Part shown: positions 10,262-23,000 of the stretch, in pieces
Position numbering within the stretch: position 1 is the first letter of the stretch
Layout of the letters: every line of letters begins with the position of its first letter
Source: Nelumbo lutea
Taxonomy: Eukaryota > Streptophyta > Magnoliopsida > Proteales > Nelumbonaceae
DNA length: 64,000 bases
Reading direction: 5' to 3'
NCBI GenBank assembly: GCA_022828595.1
Contig: JAKGHH010000002.1
Span: 84,908,076-84,972,075 of the forward strand
Notes under the pieces: model-generated
Seen by the model: only the letters and a program-made list of their open reading frames with translations
Databases searched by the model: none
What the model was told of the DNA's origin: nothing
Position numbers and translations under genes: made by a program

Positions 10262-13200
10262 AAAAAAAACAACTGATTGACATCCCAAATTGAGGATTTA
10301 GATTTAAAGGAACATCAAAGGACCATGAGTGCACAAGAAAGAGAATTGAGATGGAAGTTGAAGAAGGATTTGGAAGAGGTTCTATTGAGGGAAGAGATAT
10401 CTTGGAGGCAAAAATCTAGGCATCAATGGATCAAAGAAGGGGATGGGAATACCAAGTTCTTTCATGCTATGGCCAATGGGAGGAGAAAAAAAATTGTGAC
10501 CAAGATTGAGGTTGAAGGAGTAGAAATTGAGTCACAAGAGGAGATAGCCAATTGCTTTGTAACTCACTTTAAATCCATTTTGAGTAGGCCGTTAGAGAAG
10601 GGTGAGAGTGGAAGATCTAGATTGACCAGGTCTATCAGTCGGTGAGGCAGCTTGGTTGGAAAGAGACTTTGAAGAGGAAGAGATAAGTCAAGTTGTTTTC
10701 TCTATGGATAGGCCAAAGGCTCCTTGACCAGATGGTTTTACCATGGCTTTCTATCAAGAGTGTTGGGACATTATTAAGGAAGATTTGTTTGAGGTGTTTA
10801 GGGAGTTTGAAAACAACCATGTGATTAGTTGCGGAGTTAATGCCACGTTCTTAGCTCTCATCCCAAAGAGATCAGATGCCAAACACCCTAAAGATTTCAG
10901 GCCGATTAGTTTGGTGACTAGCATCTATAAGATTGTGGCAAAAGTGCTTTCTTTAAGGATTAAAAAGGTCCTTCCGCTTCTCATTACTCAAACCCAAGGT
11001 GCTTTTATCCAAGATAAGCAAACTATAGATCAGATCCTTATAGCAAATGAATGTGTGGAGGAAATGAGGAGACCTGGCAATCAAGGTTTTATTTGTAAGC
11101 TGGACATTGAGAAGGCCTATGACTCAGTGGATTGGGATTTTCTATTAGAAGTGCTAAGGAAATATGGATTTGGGGATAGATGGTGTAGGTGGGTGAGCGG
11201 ATGCATAACATCTTGCCAAATTCCAATTCTAGTTAATGGAGGGGTCAAGGACTTCTTCCTAGTACATAGAGGGCTCAGGCAAGGAGATCCTCTTTCCCCC
11301 TTTTTGTTCACACTTTGTGGCAGATGTGCTCTGTAGAATGATTTCTAAAGCAAATAGGGAAGGGATAATAAGAAGTTGGAGGATAGGCAGGAATAATGTC
11401 ACAGTGACTCATCTTCAGTTTGGTGATGATATCATCATCTTTTGTGAAGGGGGGGGAGACTTAGGGAGAGTGAGGAACCTAAAAGATCTTATTAAATTCT
11501 TTGAGTCTGCTTCAAACCTATCGATTAACTTTGACAAAAGTTGTGTGGTGGGAATCAATTTGGAAGATTAGGAGGTAGAGGCTATAGCAGGTTCTCTAGA
11601 GTGTTCCATATCTGATTGGCCTTCAACCTATTTGGCCCTTCCATTAGGAACTAACCCAAAAGAAAGTCGGTTCTGGTATCCAATTGTGGAAAAGTTTGAG
11701 GAGGCTGGTTGCTTGGAAAAAAAGTTGCATTTCTATAGGGGGTAGAGTGACCTTGATTAGGGCGACACTCGCTAGTCTTCCGGTTTATTTTCTTTTTGTA
11801 TTCAAGATACCCTCAAGGGAAGCCAAGAAGCTAGAAAAGGTGACGGGGGATTTCTTGTGGGAGCCAGGGGAAGAGAAGAAGGATCACTTGATTAGGTGGG
11901 AGATAGTCAACAGGAGTAAGGAAGAAGGGGGATTAGGATTGGGAAATCTAGTTCTTAAGAATGAAGCTTTACTAGGGAAGTGGTTTTGGAGATGGCCATT
12001 AGAGAGAGAGAGGTTGTGGCACAAAGTGGTGAATAGTATTCATGATTATTTGCAAAACGGTTGGGATGCCGGGGTATCTCGACGGGCGACTCTTGCAACA
12101 CCATGGAAGGCCATTCACGGAATTCTACCCCATTTTCTCAATCTGGTCAAGTATGATGTTAATTCTGGACACAATGTTCTTTTTTGGGAAGACATTTGAG
12201 TGGACAACCAACCTCTTAAAGACCTTTTTCTCTCTTTTTACTCTCTTTCCCTTTATAAGGAAGAGTCAGTTTCCAATTTTATTTCCTACTCAAATTCGTC
12301 TTTGGCCCTAAACTGGGATATTGGTTTCCGTAGAGGGTTACGTGATGATGAAAGTGCTTGTGTTTCAGATTTATTGTCTTCATTAGAGTCTATTTGTTTA
12401 GATCCCCTCAAACCTAACACAAGAATTTGGACCCCTAACCCGAATGGTTTGTTCACTTGCTCCGCTTTCTTCAAGTCCCTTTGTTCCACTTCTGCACCTC
12501 AGAATTTCCCAGTTAAAGAATTTTGAACTAGGCCCATTCCCCCAAAAATTGTTGTTTTTTGTTGGGAAGTTTATTATGGTAAGATTAACACCTTTGAAAA
12601 CCTACAAAAGAGAAGACTAAATTGGTGCTTATCCCCTAATTGGTGTGTTCTCTGTAAATCTCAGAATGAAGACTGTCACCACTTACTGATCTTTTGCTCC
12701 TTTGCTACAGCTTTATGGAATTGGATTCTTACATTGTTTGAGTGGTGTAACCTGCCATCTGATACTAGTTTGTTGTTTAGTCCGTCTATTTTGAATGGCA
12801 CACAAAGAGAGGGAGAATTATGTGGAAGTGCATAAGAGCAGCTTTGTTGTAGACAGTTTGGGAAGAAAAGAACACCAGAATCCTTTGTGAAAAAGAAAGG
12901 AGCTTCTCGGAAGTTAAAGAATGTATTTTGACAAGGGCAATTCAGTGGCTGAAAACTCTAAAGATCTTTGATACATACTCTTTGGATGACTTATGGAGAA
13001 GTTGGTTAGCAGTTGCTAATACTTCTACTAGGAAGGACAGACATGGGGTTGAATGGATGCCACCAGGGGAGGAGTTTATCAAGATGAACTTTGATGGAAG
13101 TAGCCGAGGAAATCCAGGATCTTCAAGCATAGGAGGAGTGCTGAGAAACAAAGATAGTAATGTGATATCTTTGTACTCAGGTCCTGTGGGTGTGGGAGAC

Positions 13201-13609
13201 TCTTTAAGGGCCGAATTACTGGCTGCTGTACAAGGAATCCCGCTTGCAAATCAGCTAGGAATAGAGCATCTGATTATTGAAGGAGATCCCTAGGTGATAG
13301 TGGATGTTGAAGGATCCAGACACTATGATTTGGGGTTTTAGAGATCTTCTCAAAAGGGTTAAATGGTTAACAAGGAATATGATAATCAGAGTTCAGTGGG
13401 TAGGCAGATCAGCAAACTCATTGGCTGATTCACTTGCAAAACAAGGGGTTTCCTGGGATACTTTATTTTAGGCTTCAGTGTAATTTCTTTTGTACTTATA
13501 ATTTTGTAATTAGCTTTAAAGGAAATGTCGCATCTCATGCCTTTCCATGGGTTGAATGTAAGTCTTATTTGCTGGTTTAATAAAATTTCACTCATTTATC
13601 AAAAAAAAA
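10262..13609 (+). mobile_element. L1-like LINE, 5'-truncated (RT, zinc-finger region, RNase H, poly-A)
   Basis: ORF2 is present from the linker before RT onwards. Segments seen in order: REEISWRQKSRHQWIKEGDG (10390-10445), RT motifs ([53 protein letters not shown] in place of the usual F/YADD at about 11422), thumb, a reverse-transcriptase zinc-finger region (12530-12730) and RNase H (MNFDGSSRGNPGSSS; RAELLAAVQG; EGDP where EGDS is usual). Frames break near 10645, 11330, 11571 and 13293. The 3' end is 'catttatcaaaaaaaaa' (13592-13609). There is no endonuclease, so it is 5'-truncated. Possible diverged duplications (attctctgcatttg / attctatgctttg) flank it. Confidence 0.85.
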
Positions 13610-13794
13610 TTCTATGCTTTGCTCTATGTAGGATTATTGTTCTGCTGTAGAGAAAAGCCTTTTCTTCTAAGGGCTTTGCTGTCCTTAGTATATACATATG
13701 CATATCTCCTTAACAAAAATCAAAAAGATAAATCCATATTTAAAACAAAAAATGAAAGAAAGGAACAACATAAGGCAATAGCAAGGAAACCTAC

Positions 13795-14010
13795 TTGTAC
13801 AAGTTGATTGTGCACAGCATCATGGCAAAACAAGGTCTGCACTTGTGAACAAAAACCCTCAATCTCAGTCTCTTCCAACTCATCCTCAAGATTCATTGCC
13901 AAAATACGTGTCTCACTGATAAAGCTTACAACCAAGAAGGTGTCATATGGATCATCAGTAGATGACCGTAAAGACCACATTCCTTTGATGCCTTGAAGTT
14001 CCACAGATGC
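13795..14010 (-). CDS. DDB1: DDB1 exon 13 (last exon in the window)
   Basis: Acceptor AAACAG and donor CAA|GTAGGT. Its 72 codons encode [46 protein letters not shown] and DAVHNQLVQ. The intron that follows is at least 13.8 kb and runs off the left edge. Confidence 0.95.
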
Positions 14011-17000
14011 CTGTTTTGAGACAATTGTACATCATATAGAAAACTCTTACTATGTAAAACACATAAATAAGGAAGTCACTGTAAATAACGCATACCTGTT
14101 CATTGATCCCTATGCCATTTCGAACAATGCGAAGAGAACCATCTTTATAAGCTCCTGAGCATGTCACAACCTGACCTTGGCCTTGCCTTTCAAGGTCAAC
14201 CACACAGAAGTCCACAATAGGCCCCAAATTAACATACCTTTCCAAGACTTCCACATAAGAACCTTTTGCATCAGGTTGCAGATTTAACCTTATAAGCTGT
14301 ATCAATGACATTGCATAATATTGAGTTTCAGTTAACACAGATGATCAAAATTATTTTTTTATCAGCAACAGATCAAAACCTCAGGCTGACAGAGTGAGGG
14401 CATGGATTCAAGTATGAGTAGCCACATTGTGCAAAAAAAAAATGCCTAAGGGGGAATACTACAAACAATGTCCAACACTGACCACAGAAAATTAGAAGTA
14501 TCAAAATGATCAAAGTACAACAATGAAAGTTCTTGCAAGACTCTGATTGGACTGGATGGTCAGACCATGAAAACTGGGAACAAGTGACCATTCTGGTTGG
14601 TCACTGGTTCCCAGTTAAATGATGATTTTTTACCAGTTGAACATACCAACAGCCCAATTAACCAGCAAAATTATGACCTGTAGAGCATTCTGATTTTTAG
14701 TACAGTTCGAATCTTACAAAATTGGTTCAAATTAGTACCAAAAATCTTGAAATTTGAGTACTTGTTTATACTAAAATAGGATTCCAATGGGGTCCAAGCA
14801 TCAAGATTCCAATGGAAAAAACAGAATGGAACAATGTTATACAACTGGGGTAACCTGGTATCATGAAAGCATGAAAATGGGCTTGCACTGTATCCATTAC
14901 ATGTAAGTAATCCAAACAATCGGCAATTTTGCTAGTCAAAGTAGTTAAGACATCAATATTACTTTAGCCTACTAGGATACCTAGTATATGTATACTGGCA
15001 CAGAAACAGGAACAGGAAATGAGGAGACAATTATCCATATCCAAAGATCTGAGAAATTGTACAAGAATAAGCATTTTGAATATACTAATATCATGCCTTT
15101 GTATCTAGCTTTTGAAGCTAGGTGTCATTTCTCCATGCTTGTATATTCTAAAATGTAATTGAACTTCCAATAAAGACAATTATTTTACAGTACAATTTGT
15201 TAAAATATACCATTCACAAATTTTGAAGGCGGTAATGCTTATCAATATGCCATATAAGTGTTCATGCAGTATCTGGTATTGCATCAGGTACATATTTGTC
15301 TGACACCAGTATGCTAGGTATGTACAGCTCTCTAGGTATCAGAAGACCTAGCAGAAACATGGACAATCACTACAAATGCATAAGTACTTAAATAGATGAC
15401 AACTTATGACCCAAGCATGTGGACTGGTCTTTCCTAGATTGGTTTTTTGGAGAAGACAGGTTTTTCTCCCAAGTGGAGAAATGGATTTGGGTTGTCTTTC
15501 TACTGCTCAAATAGTCTATCCTGCTGAACGGCTCACCAGAGATTTCTTTTCTGTGTAATGTGGTTTTCAGCAGACTGAAGGGTTGCAACTTAGGAAGACT
15601 CAGGTTGAGCATTTGTTAAAATTTGAATGAACCTGATACAAGAAATTGGGCCATCAGATGCTTTCTAAATTCTTCAAATCATGTACCCAATTTGCATCCT
15701 TATCAGGCTAGCCCACTCTCTCTCTTACCCTTCTTTACCATAATCCTCTGTAGCTGGTGTCATCTCCAGATCTAAGGTTTAGAGTAGGCTTTGAAGATAC
15801 TCCTAATTCTGATTCGCTAACTGATGATTATGTTGAGGAACAGAATATGGTTGCAAATTTAGGTATCAGGCTAACACTCTATCTTGCTTACCTTTTACCT
15901 TGACAGGTGGTGTATTAGCCAGCCATCTCCAACTCCAAGGTTTAGACTTTAGGTGCTTTGAGGTCACTGCTATTTCTTACTTACTGACTATGATAACATT
16001 GAGGAACAAAGTACGGTTGCAAATTCAGGTACCCAAGTTGAAGAATTTCAGTTGTATCAGAACCAGACCCCAGGCCAAGCCCCTAGTGAAATTTACAAAT
16101 GCTCAATTCAGGCCTGCCCAAGTTGTACTCCTACAGCAGAGTGAGAAGGGCTAAGGAATTTCACATATTGATAAAATGATTTGAATAAATTTACAACCAA
16201 AGAATTATCCTAAAGAAGTAATGCAAAAACGAAAGCAAAGAAAGAAATGAACTACAAGTGGTCAGATCATAACCTGCAAAATGAACAACATACCTAAAAA
16301 GAAGTGACTAATAAAATGGTCAAACAAGTACTCCCATATTACAGATTCTTAACTCAATCCAACATCAGGAAGTGCCCAAACTAAAGGCTTCAAATAACTG
16401 TTTTTTGTTTTGTGCTAGTTGTCAACTTGTGGTCAAGGCCAAAGTGAACAGGTTGACCAGTGGAGTCCACTGACATTCACAGCAATTACCATGGTTTCTT
16501 TTATATTAAGCTTCAACATCACTATTTATAATAAATCACAACATACTATTTTTAGCAATTTCTGGTTTCTCATATTTTGTAAAACTTTGAAAAGGAAGCT
16601 TTTAGAGTCTAACGAGTCCAAGTAAGAGTTGGAAGTAAATATTTTGGGTCTATAAAAGAGTGTCAACAAGTCTTGTACAGAACAGCTTATTCCATATAAT
16701 TTTCATCAACTTGCAATCAAGCCCAAAAGATTTGATCCCTTTCTAACTCCCTGTTTTGTTAATGTATGATGCATCAGCTGCTCCATTTGCCATCCTTTGA
16801 ACCCATTCTACCCTTGTAAGCATGTTTGTTGTGAGCCACTTAAACTTCTTAATTTCATCCTTGTGAGCCCATATTGCTGTCACCCTGTTTTGTTAATTTA
16901 TGATGCATCAGCCGCTCCATTTGCCATCCTTTGAACCCATTCTACCCTTGTAAGCATGTTTGTTGTGAGCCACTTAAACTTCTTAATTTCATCCTTGTGA

Positions 17001-20000
17001 GCCATTCCACTACTACCTTTGAACTGCCTACAATGATCAATCTGTCAATGTTCATCTATCTAGCCAATTGCACTCCTTGAAGAACAGCAAGTAAGTTCTG
17101 CCTTTATAGAATCCATAATACCAATCAGACATGAGAACAAGGTTACTATATAACCTTCTTTGTCTCTAAATACTCCCCCCATACTCAAGGGACATGAAAT
17201 GCTTTGGCTGCTCACAAAATTTAGTTTTATAAAACCCTCTTCTAGAGGTGACCAAAATTTTTTGTAAACGCTTTTTCTTTGAGTAACTTTTTGGCACCTC
17301 ACCCCATTTTTTCCAAATAACATCATAGGATAAAGGTGAGAATATTTCCAAGGACTTCACCCAATATATCACCCTTATCATAGTATGCTCCACCGCCACT
17401 TCCTTGTTTCATTCTCCAAGGAAATCCCCATATTCCTTTCTTCCCAAATTGTCCAAATTAAAATGATCTTGTGCATCTCCATAATATTCTACTTTCTACC
17501 TCTTTTCTTTGGCCATGTAAATGTTCCTAAAGCAAATAATATAGGCAACTCTGTTGGCAAAGACAACTTGCACCCAAATAAAGAAAAAACCATTCTCAAA
17601 TGCAAGCAACAAATGGACTGATTGAATCTTCTCATGCTCATATTGATTCTCTGCCTAGGATTGTTATTTTTCTTCCAAAAACCTTACAACATTAAAATCA
17701 CCTCCCAATCACCAAGGCCCATCCCATAAACCCCTAATGTCTTCCAACTCTTTTCTTTCCCTATGACCATTGGGACCACAAACATTTGTCAAAACCCACT
17801 CATATCCATCTCCTACTTGTCTAAATTTGATTGAGATGGTGAATTTGCCTACCAATTCCTCAATTCCAAGTAGAGACTCATTGTTCTAAAGTGTAACTAA
17901 CCCACCCCCCCCTCCGAAGCACCTCAAAATGGGGACATAACCCAACTAAGGCCCCTAGCTCTCCAGATACTTCTGGCCTACCTCCTATCAAACTCAGCCA
18001 TTTTTTATTCTTATATTAGTACTATATCTGGTTCCTCTTTTCTAAAAACCTCCTTAATTATGGATCTTTTTCGAGCCCTTCCTAGACCTCTTACATTCCA
18101 GCTCATAATATTCATTCCTTCCAAAATCAATTCAACCCATTTTTACTAAGTTTCCTACTTATTTCCCTTAAATCTTTCCACTTCACTCATATTTCTCTTC
18201 CTCGCTTTATCTCCCACCTTTTCCTTCTTTAAAAAAGCTTTTAAATCATTTGGATTCTGAATTCTACACTCAATTTTTCCACAAATATAGCCACTGAATC
18301 ATTCTCAGAGACATCCTCCCTCTGGTTAGAACCATTACGTCCTTCCTTAGAAGTTGGGTTACACCTTCCCAGTGTGGTTTTGCTCCCTCCATTCTCAGAC
18401 ATTTGCTTCTCAACTTCATTCCTCTTAAGGGCCTCTAAAAACTCCCAATTAACTCCCAGATTTTCCTTCTCCTTTGCTCCTCCTCTGAACCAACTTTGTT
18501 TACACTCCCAACATTCTTTTCACTACCCGTCTTATCACAGTCTTGCAGCCTTAGAGTTTCCTGGGAACCTGGAGAAAAGACTTCAAGCACAAAGCAAACA
18601 TTAGTAACCAAAACTGAAACGACATGTGTACCTAGGTTTGAGGAAGGAGGATTCTCAGCAACAGTGGTCTGATTTGCTATTTTTCCTGTTCAAAAACCTA
18701 GAGTTTACTAGCAACCACATTTGGATATTTTGCTGGGAATTCTTCTATACTTAAATTCACCTCCTGACCATTCTCACAACACCCTACCTATGACAAGAAA
18801 TTCGTTCTGGTACCACTTTATTAGAGCTCCGGCTTCCCTCCCCTACTACCTACTGACACTCCACTGTGTTGGACATAAAGTCAAGGCCTCATGTAGCTCT
18901 CTCTCTTCCTCTGTGAACAAAAAAGTTGCATTCAGGTGGTCTTCTATTTCTTGCATGAGACCTGCATCTTCCCCCATGCTGTCTTCCAATTAATCCAACT
19001 TTGAATCAGATTCCTCATCTTCCACCAAACCACAGCTCACCCAGCCTTCATCCTCATCGTCCTTCTCAGAATGATTTCTGACATACTTGGGTTTGGACCA
19101 TCATTCGCAGACCCATTTGATATTATTTGAGTTGCCTCTGCTCTTGGAAACCATTGCAATGGAGGTCTCGTACTCAAGCTGGATCCTGTCTTTCTAGTAG
19201 CATAGTTTTTTTTCCATAAAATGTCCAAGTGAAAATGTAAAAAGTAAAATTAAATATATAACATATAAAACATATTCAAGCACTCAACAATTCAAGCATA
19301 TGAAACTTCTAATCTTTATATTTCTTTCTAATCACATTACCTTAATGCTACAAGTCGCTTTGTATTGAGCCCCTGGCCCAGCCACCATGCTTGAGAAAAT
19401 AGCAAAAACCACAAATTTTGCCTAAGGCGGATACCTGGACCAGTGATTTAAAAGGTGCGCCTAGGCACACAGGGGAGGCGCATTTCAGGTTATGCGCCTC
19501 GCCTAGGTCCTAGGTGCAGCCCTTTCAAAAGGTGCATGCCTGGTGCGCCTAATGCGCCTTGCACCTCAGCCCAGGCATGCGCCTTTTGAAAATTTGGCGC
19601 TTTTTTTATTTTTTTTTTTTAACATAACGGCTTGGTCGGGTACATTAGCTATGTGAAGTACTGCAATTGAGTGAAAAAAGGGATTAGAGGTTTTACATGC
19701 TTGAAAATGTTTTATATGTTTGATTTTATTTTTAAATTCTCATTTGAATATGGTTTATATCTTATGTTTATGTATTTTAATTTTAGATAATAGGTTTTTT
19801 AAAACATTATTTTGAAATTTAACTTTACATTTTTTAGTAATGTTATGTTTACTATTTTTGGCTTTTTTTTTAATTTTCTGACATTTTTTATTTTTTAGCT
19901 TTTTTTGTATTTTTGCGCCTTGCTTCAAAAAGGCACACACCTCGCCTGTGCATTGTGCCTCAGGCGCAAATTGACCTCTGCGCCTTTTTTGCGCCTTGCG

Positions 20001-23000
20001 CTTTTAAAACACTGACCTGGACTGAGGCACAAGGCGCACCAGGCACGTGCCTTTTTGAAAGAGCTGTGCTTGGGCCTAGGCGAGGCACAAACCTTGAAAT
20101 GAGCCTTCTGTATACACCTAGGTACCTTTTAAATCACTGATGAGAATAACAGTTTATTACTCCAAACCCAAAAATAGAAGAAAAATAAAAACTCCAGACT
20201 CCTCCCCTGCACTATAAACAAGGTATGATGCCCAAACATGGACACCAATTAAGACACAAATATGGGGAACGGGGATGCCCTATTTTCTAAGATCCAGGAT
20301 ATGCATATGAGTAGGTGCATCTCATTTATACACCTATATCTAGCTTTATATCTAGCTTTTAAAGCTATTTATAATTTCTCAAAATTGCTGCCTTGTCAAA
20401 TTTACTTAATCTTTTAACATATACAGTTCTTTTATAATTTATAGAATGATTTGTTACATAAATACATACACAAATTCCTATATCAAGAAAAACACAAAAT
20501 CAGTTTCAGCAACAAACCTGTGAATCTCCATAGCATGATCCAACATATACAAATGCATTGTCAAGATATGATATTGTTGATGCAATTGATGTCTCCCCCA
20601 AGAGCTCAATTTTGAGTCCAGTTACCCTAAGGACAAAGAATGTACAAACTTAAGTGGGAAACATGAAAATGATGATGATAATGATGTTTTTTCAGAAATT
20701 AAAAGCTTTGAAGAAAAATCTTAAAGCTTGGGGGAGAGAAGAATTTAAAGCTGTTGAAGAAAAGAAGAAAAGAATTCTTTTGGAATTAGAGGATTTGGAT
20801 GGTAGAGAGCAAAATGAGACCCTTAATGCCTTAAACAGAAATAAAAGAGCAGAATTAAGAAAGGAATAGGAACAGCTAGTTAGAAGAAAAGAAATCTATT
20901 GGAGACAAACATCAAGAGTGAGATGGTTGAAAGGAGACAATAACTCCAGATTTTTTCACACCTATGCCTCGGGAAGAAGTAGGAAGAACTTTATTTATAA
21001 GCTCAACCTAAATCAAAGGGAAGTGGAGAATCCTGAGGAAATTTCAGAAGCTTTCCTTTCTTTCTTTAAAAACCTCTACTCCAAAGATAGTGAAAACCAG
21101 TTTACATTATATAATTGGGATGGCACTACCTAATTCAAACCCTCAGATGCCTACATATCCCCCTCTCATCCTGACACCCGAATATGGACTCTTCACCCAA
21201 ATGGCAAATTCTCTTCTAAGTCTATGTTCAGGGCTTTGATTGCTGATGAACAGCATTCCTCTTTTCCTTACAAGAAAATCTCGTGTAGCCACATCCCTTC
21301 AAGAATTTGCTTCTTTGTTTGGGAAGCTTATCTCCAGAAAGTTAATACTTGTGATTTCCTACAGAAAAAACTTTTGGGAAGACGATCCATATCTCATCAT
21401 TTTTGTATTTTATGCCTCAGTGCAGGTGAATCTGCAGATCACATCCTTCTTCACTGCAGTTTCACTCAAAGGATATGGTCCCACCTCTTGAATATGGCGG
21501 GTTATAGCTGGGCTTTTCCAAAACACATTATGGACATATTGAATCAATATCAAGGAACAGGGCTAAGCAAAAGGGGTAAAGTCTTTTGGCAACCAGTGCT
21601 ACATGCAGTGTTGTGGGGTGTTTGGGATGAAAGAAACAACCGCCTCTTTGACAATAAAAGCAGAACCTTGGAGGAATTAATCTCAGATGTTACCTACCTT
21701 TGCATCCTTTGGACAGTGAATTCAGCTCTGTTCAAAGGACTTTCAGCCAATGATCTTATCAGAGATGTTCACCCCTTTCTGTTTCTCCCTCATCCCCAGC
21801 AAACATCCTTGAGGCAGCCCGTACCCATCAGTGAAGGAGTGATAACCCTTAATTTTGACGGGTGTGCCTTAGGTAATCCAGGCCTTGCTGGTATTGGAGG
21901 TACAGTAAGGGACAAAAGGGGCAATATATGCTGGACTTTTAGTGGTCCAATCGGCTGGGCTGACTCCACGAAGGCTGAAGTGATGGCTGCTCTCACCGGA
22001 ATCAGGATAATAAAAAATTTGGGAATTCAGAATTTGATCATTGCAGGTGATTCAGCAAATACGATAAAATGGTTAAGAGACAAAGAGGGGGGCCCTTGGA
22101 GACTGAATCATTATCTGACTGAAGCTTGGGATTCTTTGGATTGTTTGAATGTTAATTTAGTTTGGATTCCTAGAAACACAATCATACTGCAGATGGCCTA
22201 GCTAAATTTGGTGTGTACTTGGAGCATTTGTATAGCGACAAGCTTCCTCCTTTGTAACTTGTAGGGTTCTCCCCTTGCTTTGTATATCTCCCCTTGTTCC
22301 CCCTCTTTTTCTTAATAAATTCTGGTTAAAATTTCTCAAAAAAAAAATGATGATGATGATGATGATCCATTAATTGTAAACTCTGGAATGGCAATCTATT
22401 TTAATTCAAACATATGAATCTGACTAGTCAAATAAGCAACTCAGACATTAAAAACTCATAAAGAGATGTTGTCACCTTTCTTTCTCATGGGTGATAACTA
22501 GTAAATGAAGCAACCCTGAATGGTCACTAAGCAAGTATCGAGAACCATCAGCATCAACCCTTCCATAAGCTCTGGTTATCGACTGGAAAGGCACATCAAA
22601 CAGATTAAGAAGCAGTACAGCAAAATAGCTATCCAGCACAACTACAACTTCGAAGTCTTTGGTAATAAAAGCAAAATGCATTAAAGAAAAAGAAACTAGA
22701 GTAAACAGACAATCTACAATGCACAGCATGTTTGAGTAAAGATACACTTACTGGTCGGGTTGGGATTGCTTTGAATGCAGTAGCACTACAATAGACAATT
22801 GTTTCTTCTCCAATAATAATAACACCACCAAGAGGCATGGGGACAGGTATTAACAGACCAGCACCATTATCAAGATTATTCTGTGACCATGGACCCTCAA
22901 CAAAATCTTTATCCTTGAGTGCAACTTCATATGTCTTAACATGCCGTGCATCTTTGTTATCCTGCAGATTAAAAATGTTAAATACTCAATAAGCTTCCCT

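Noticed and set aside
9493..13794. A further DDB1 exon downstream of exon 13
   Set aside because: I looked for the conserved sequence that follows VQ in plant DDB1 on the minus strand and found none; the space is LINE and AT-rich intron.
14338..14372. A further tail-only LINE insertion (atttttttatcagca between agatgatcaaaa and agatcaaaa)
   Set aside because: The flanking match is short and gapped, so it does not meet the standard of the other cases.
21224..22201. The longest frame in the window (325 codons) as a host gene
   Set aside because: It is the zinc-finger and RNase H part of a LINE, with poly-A and target duplication around it.
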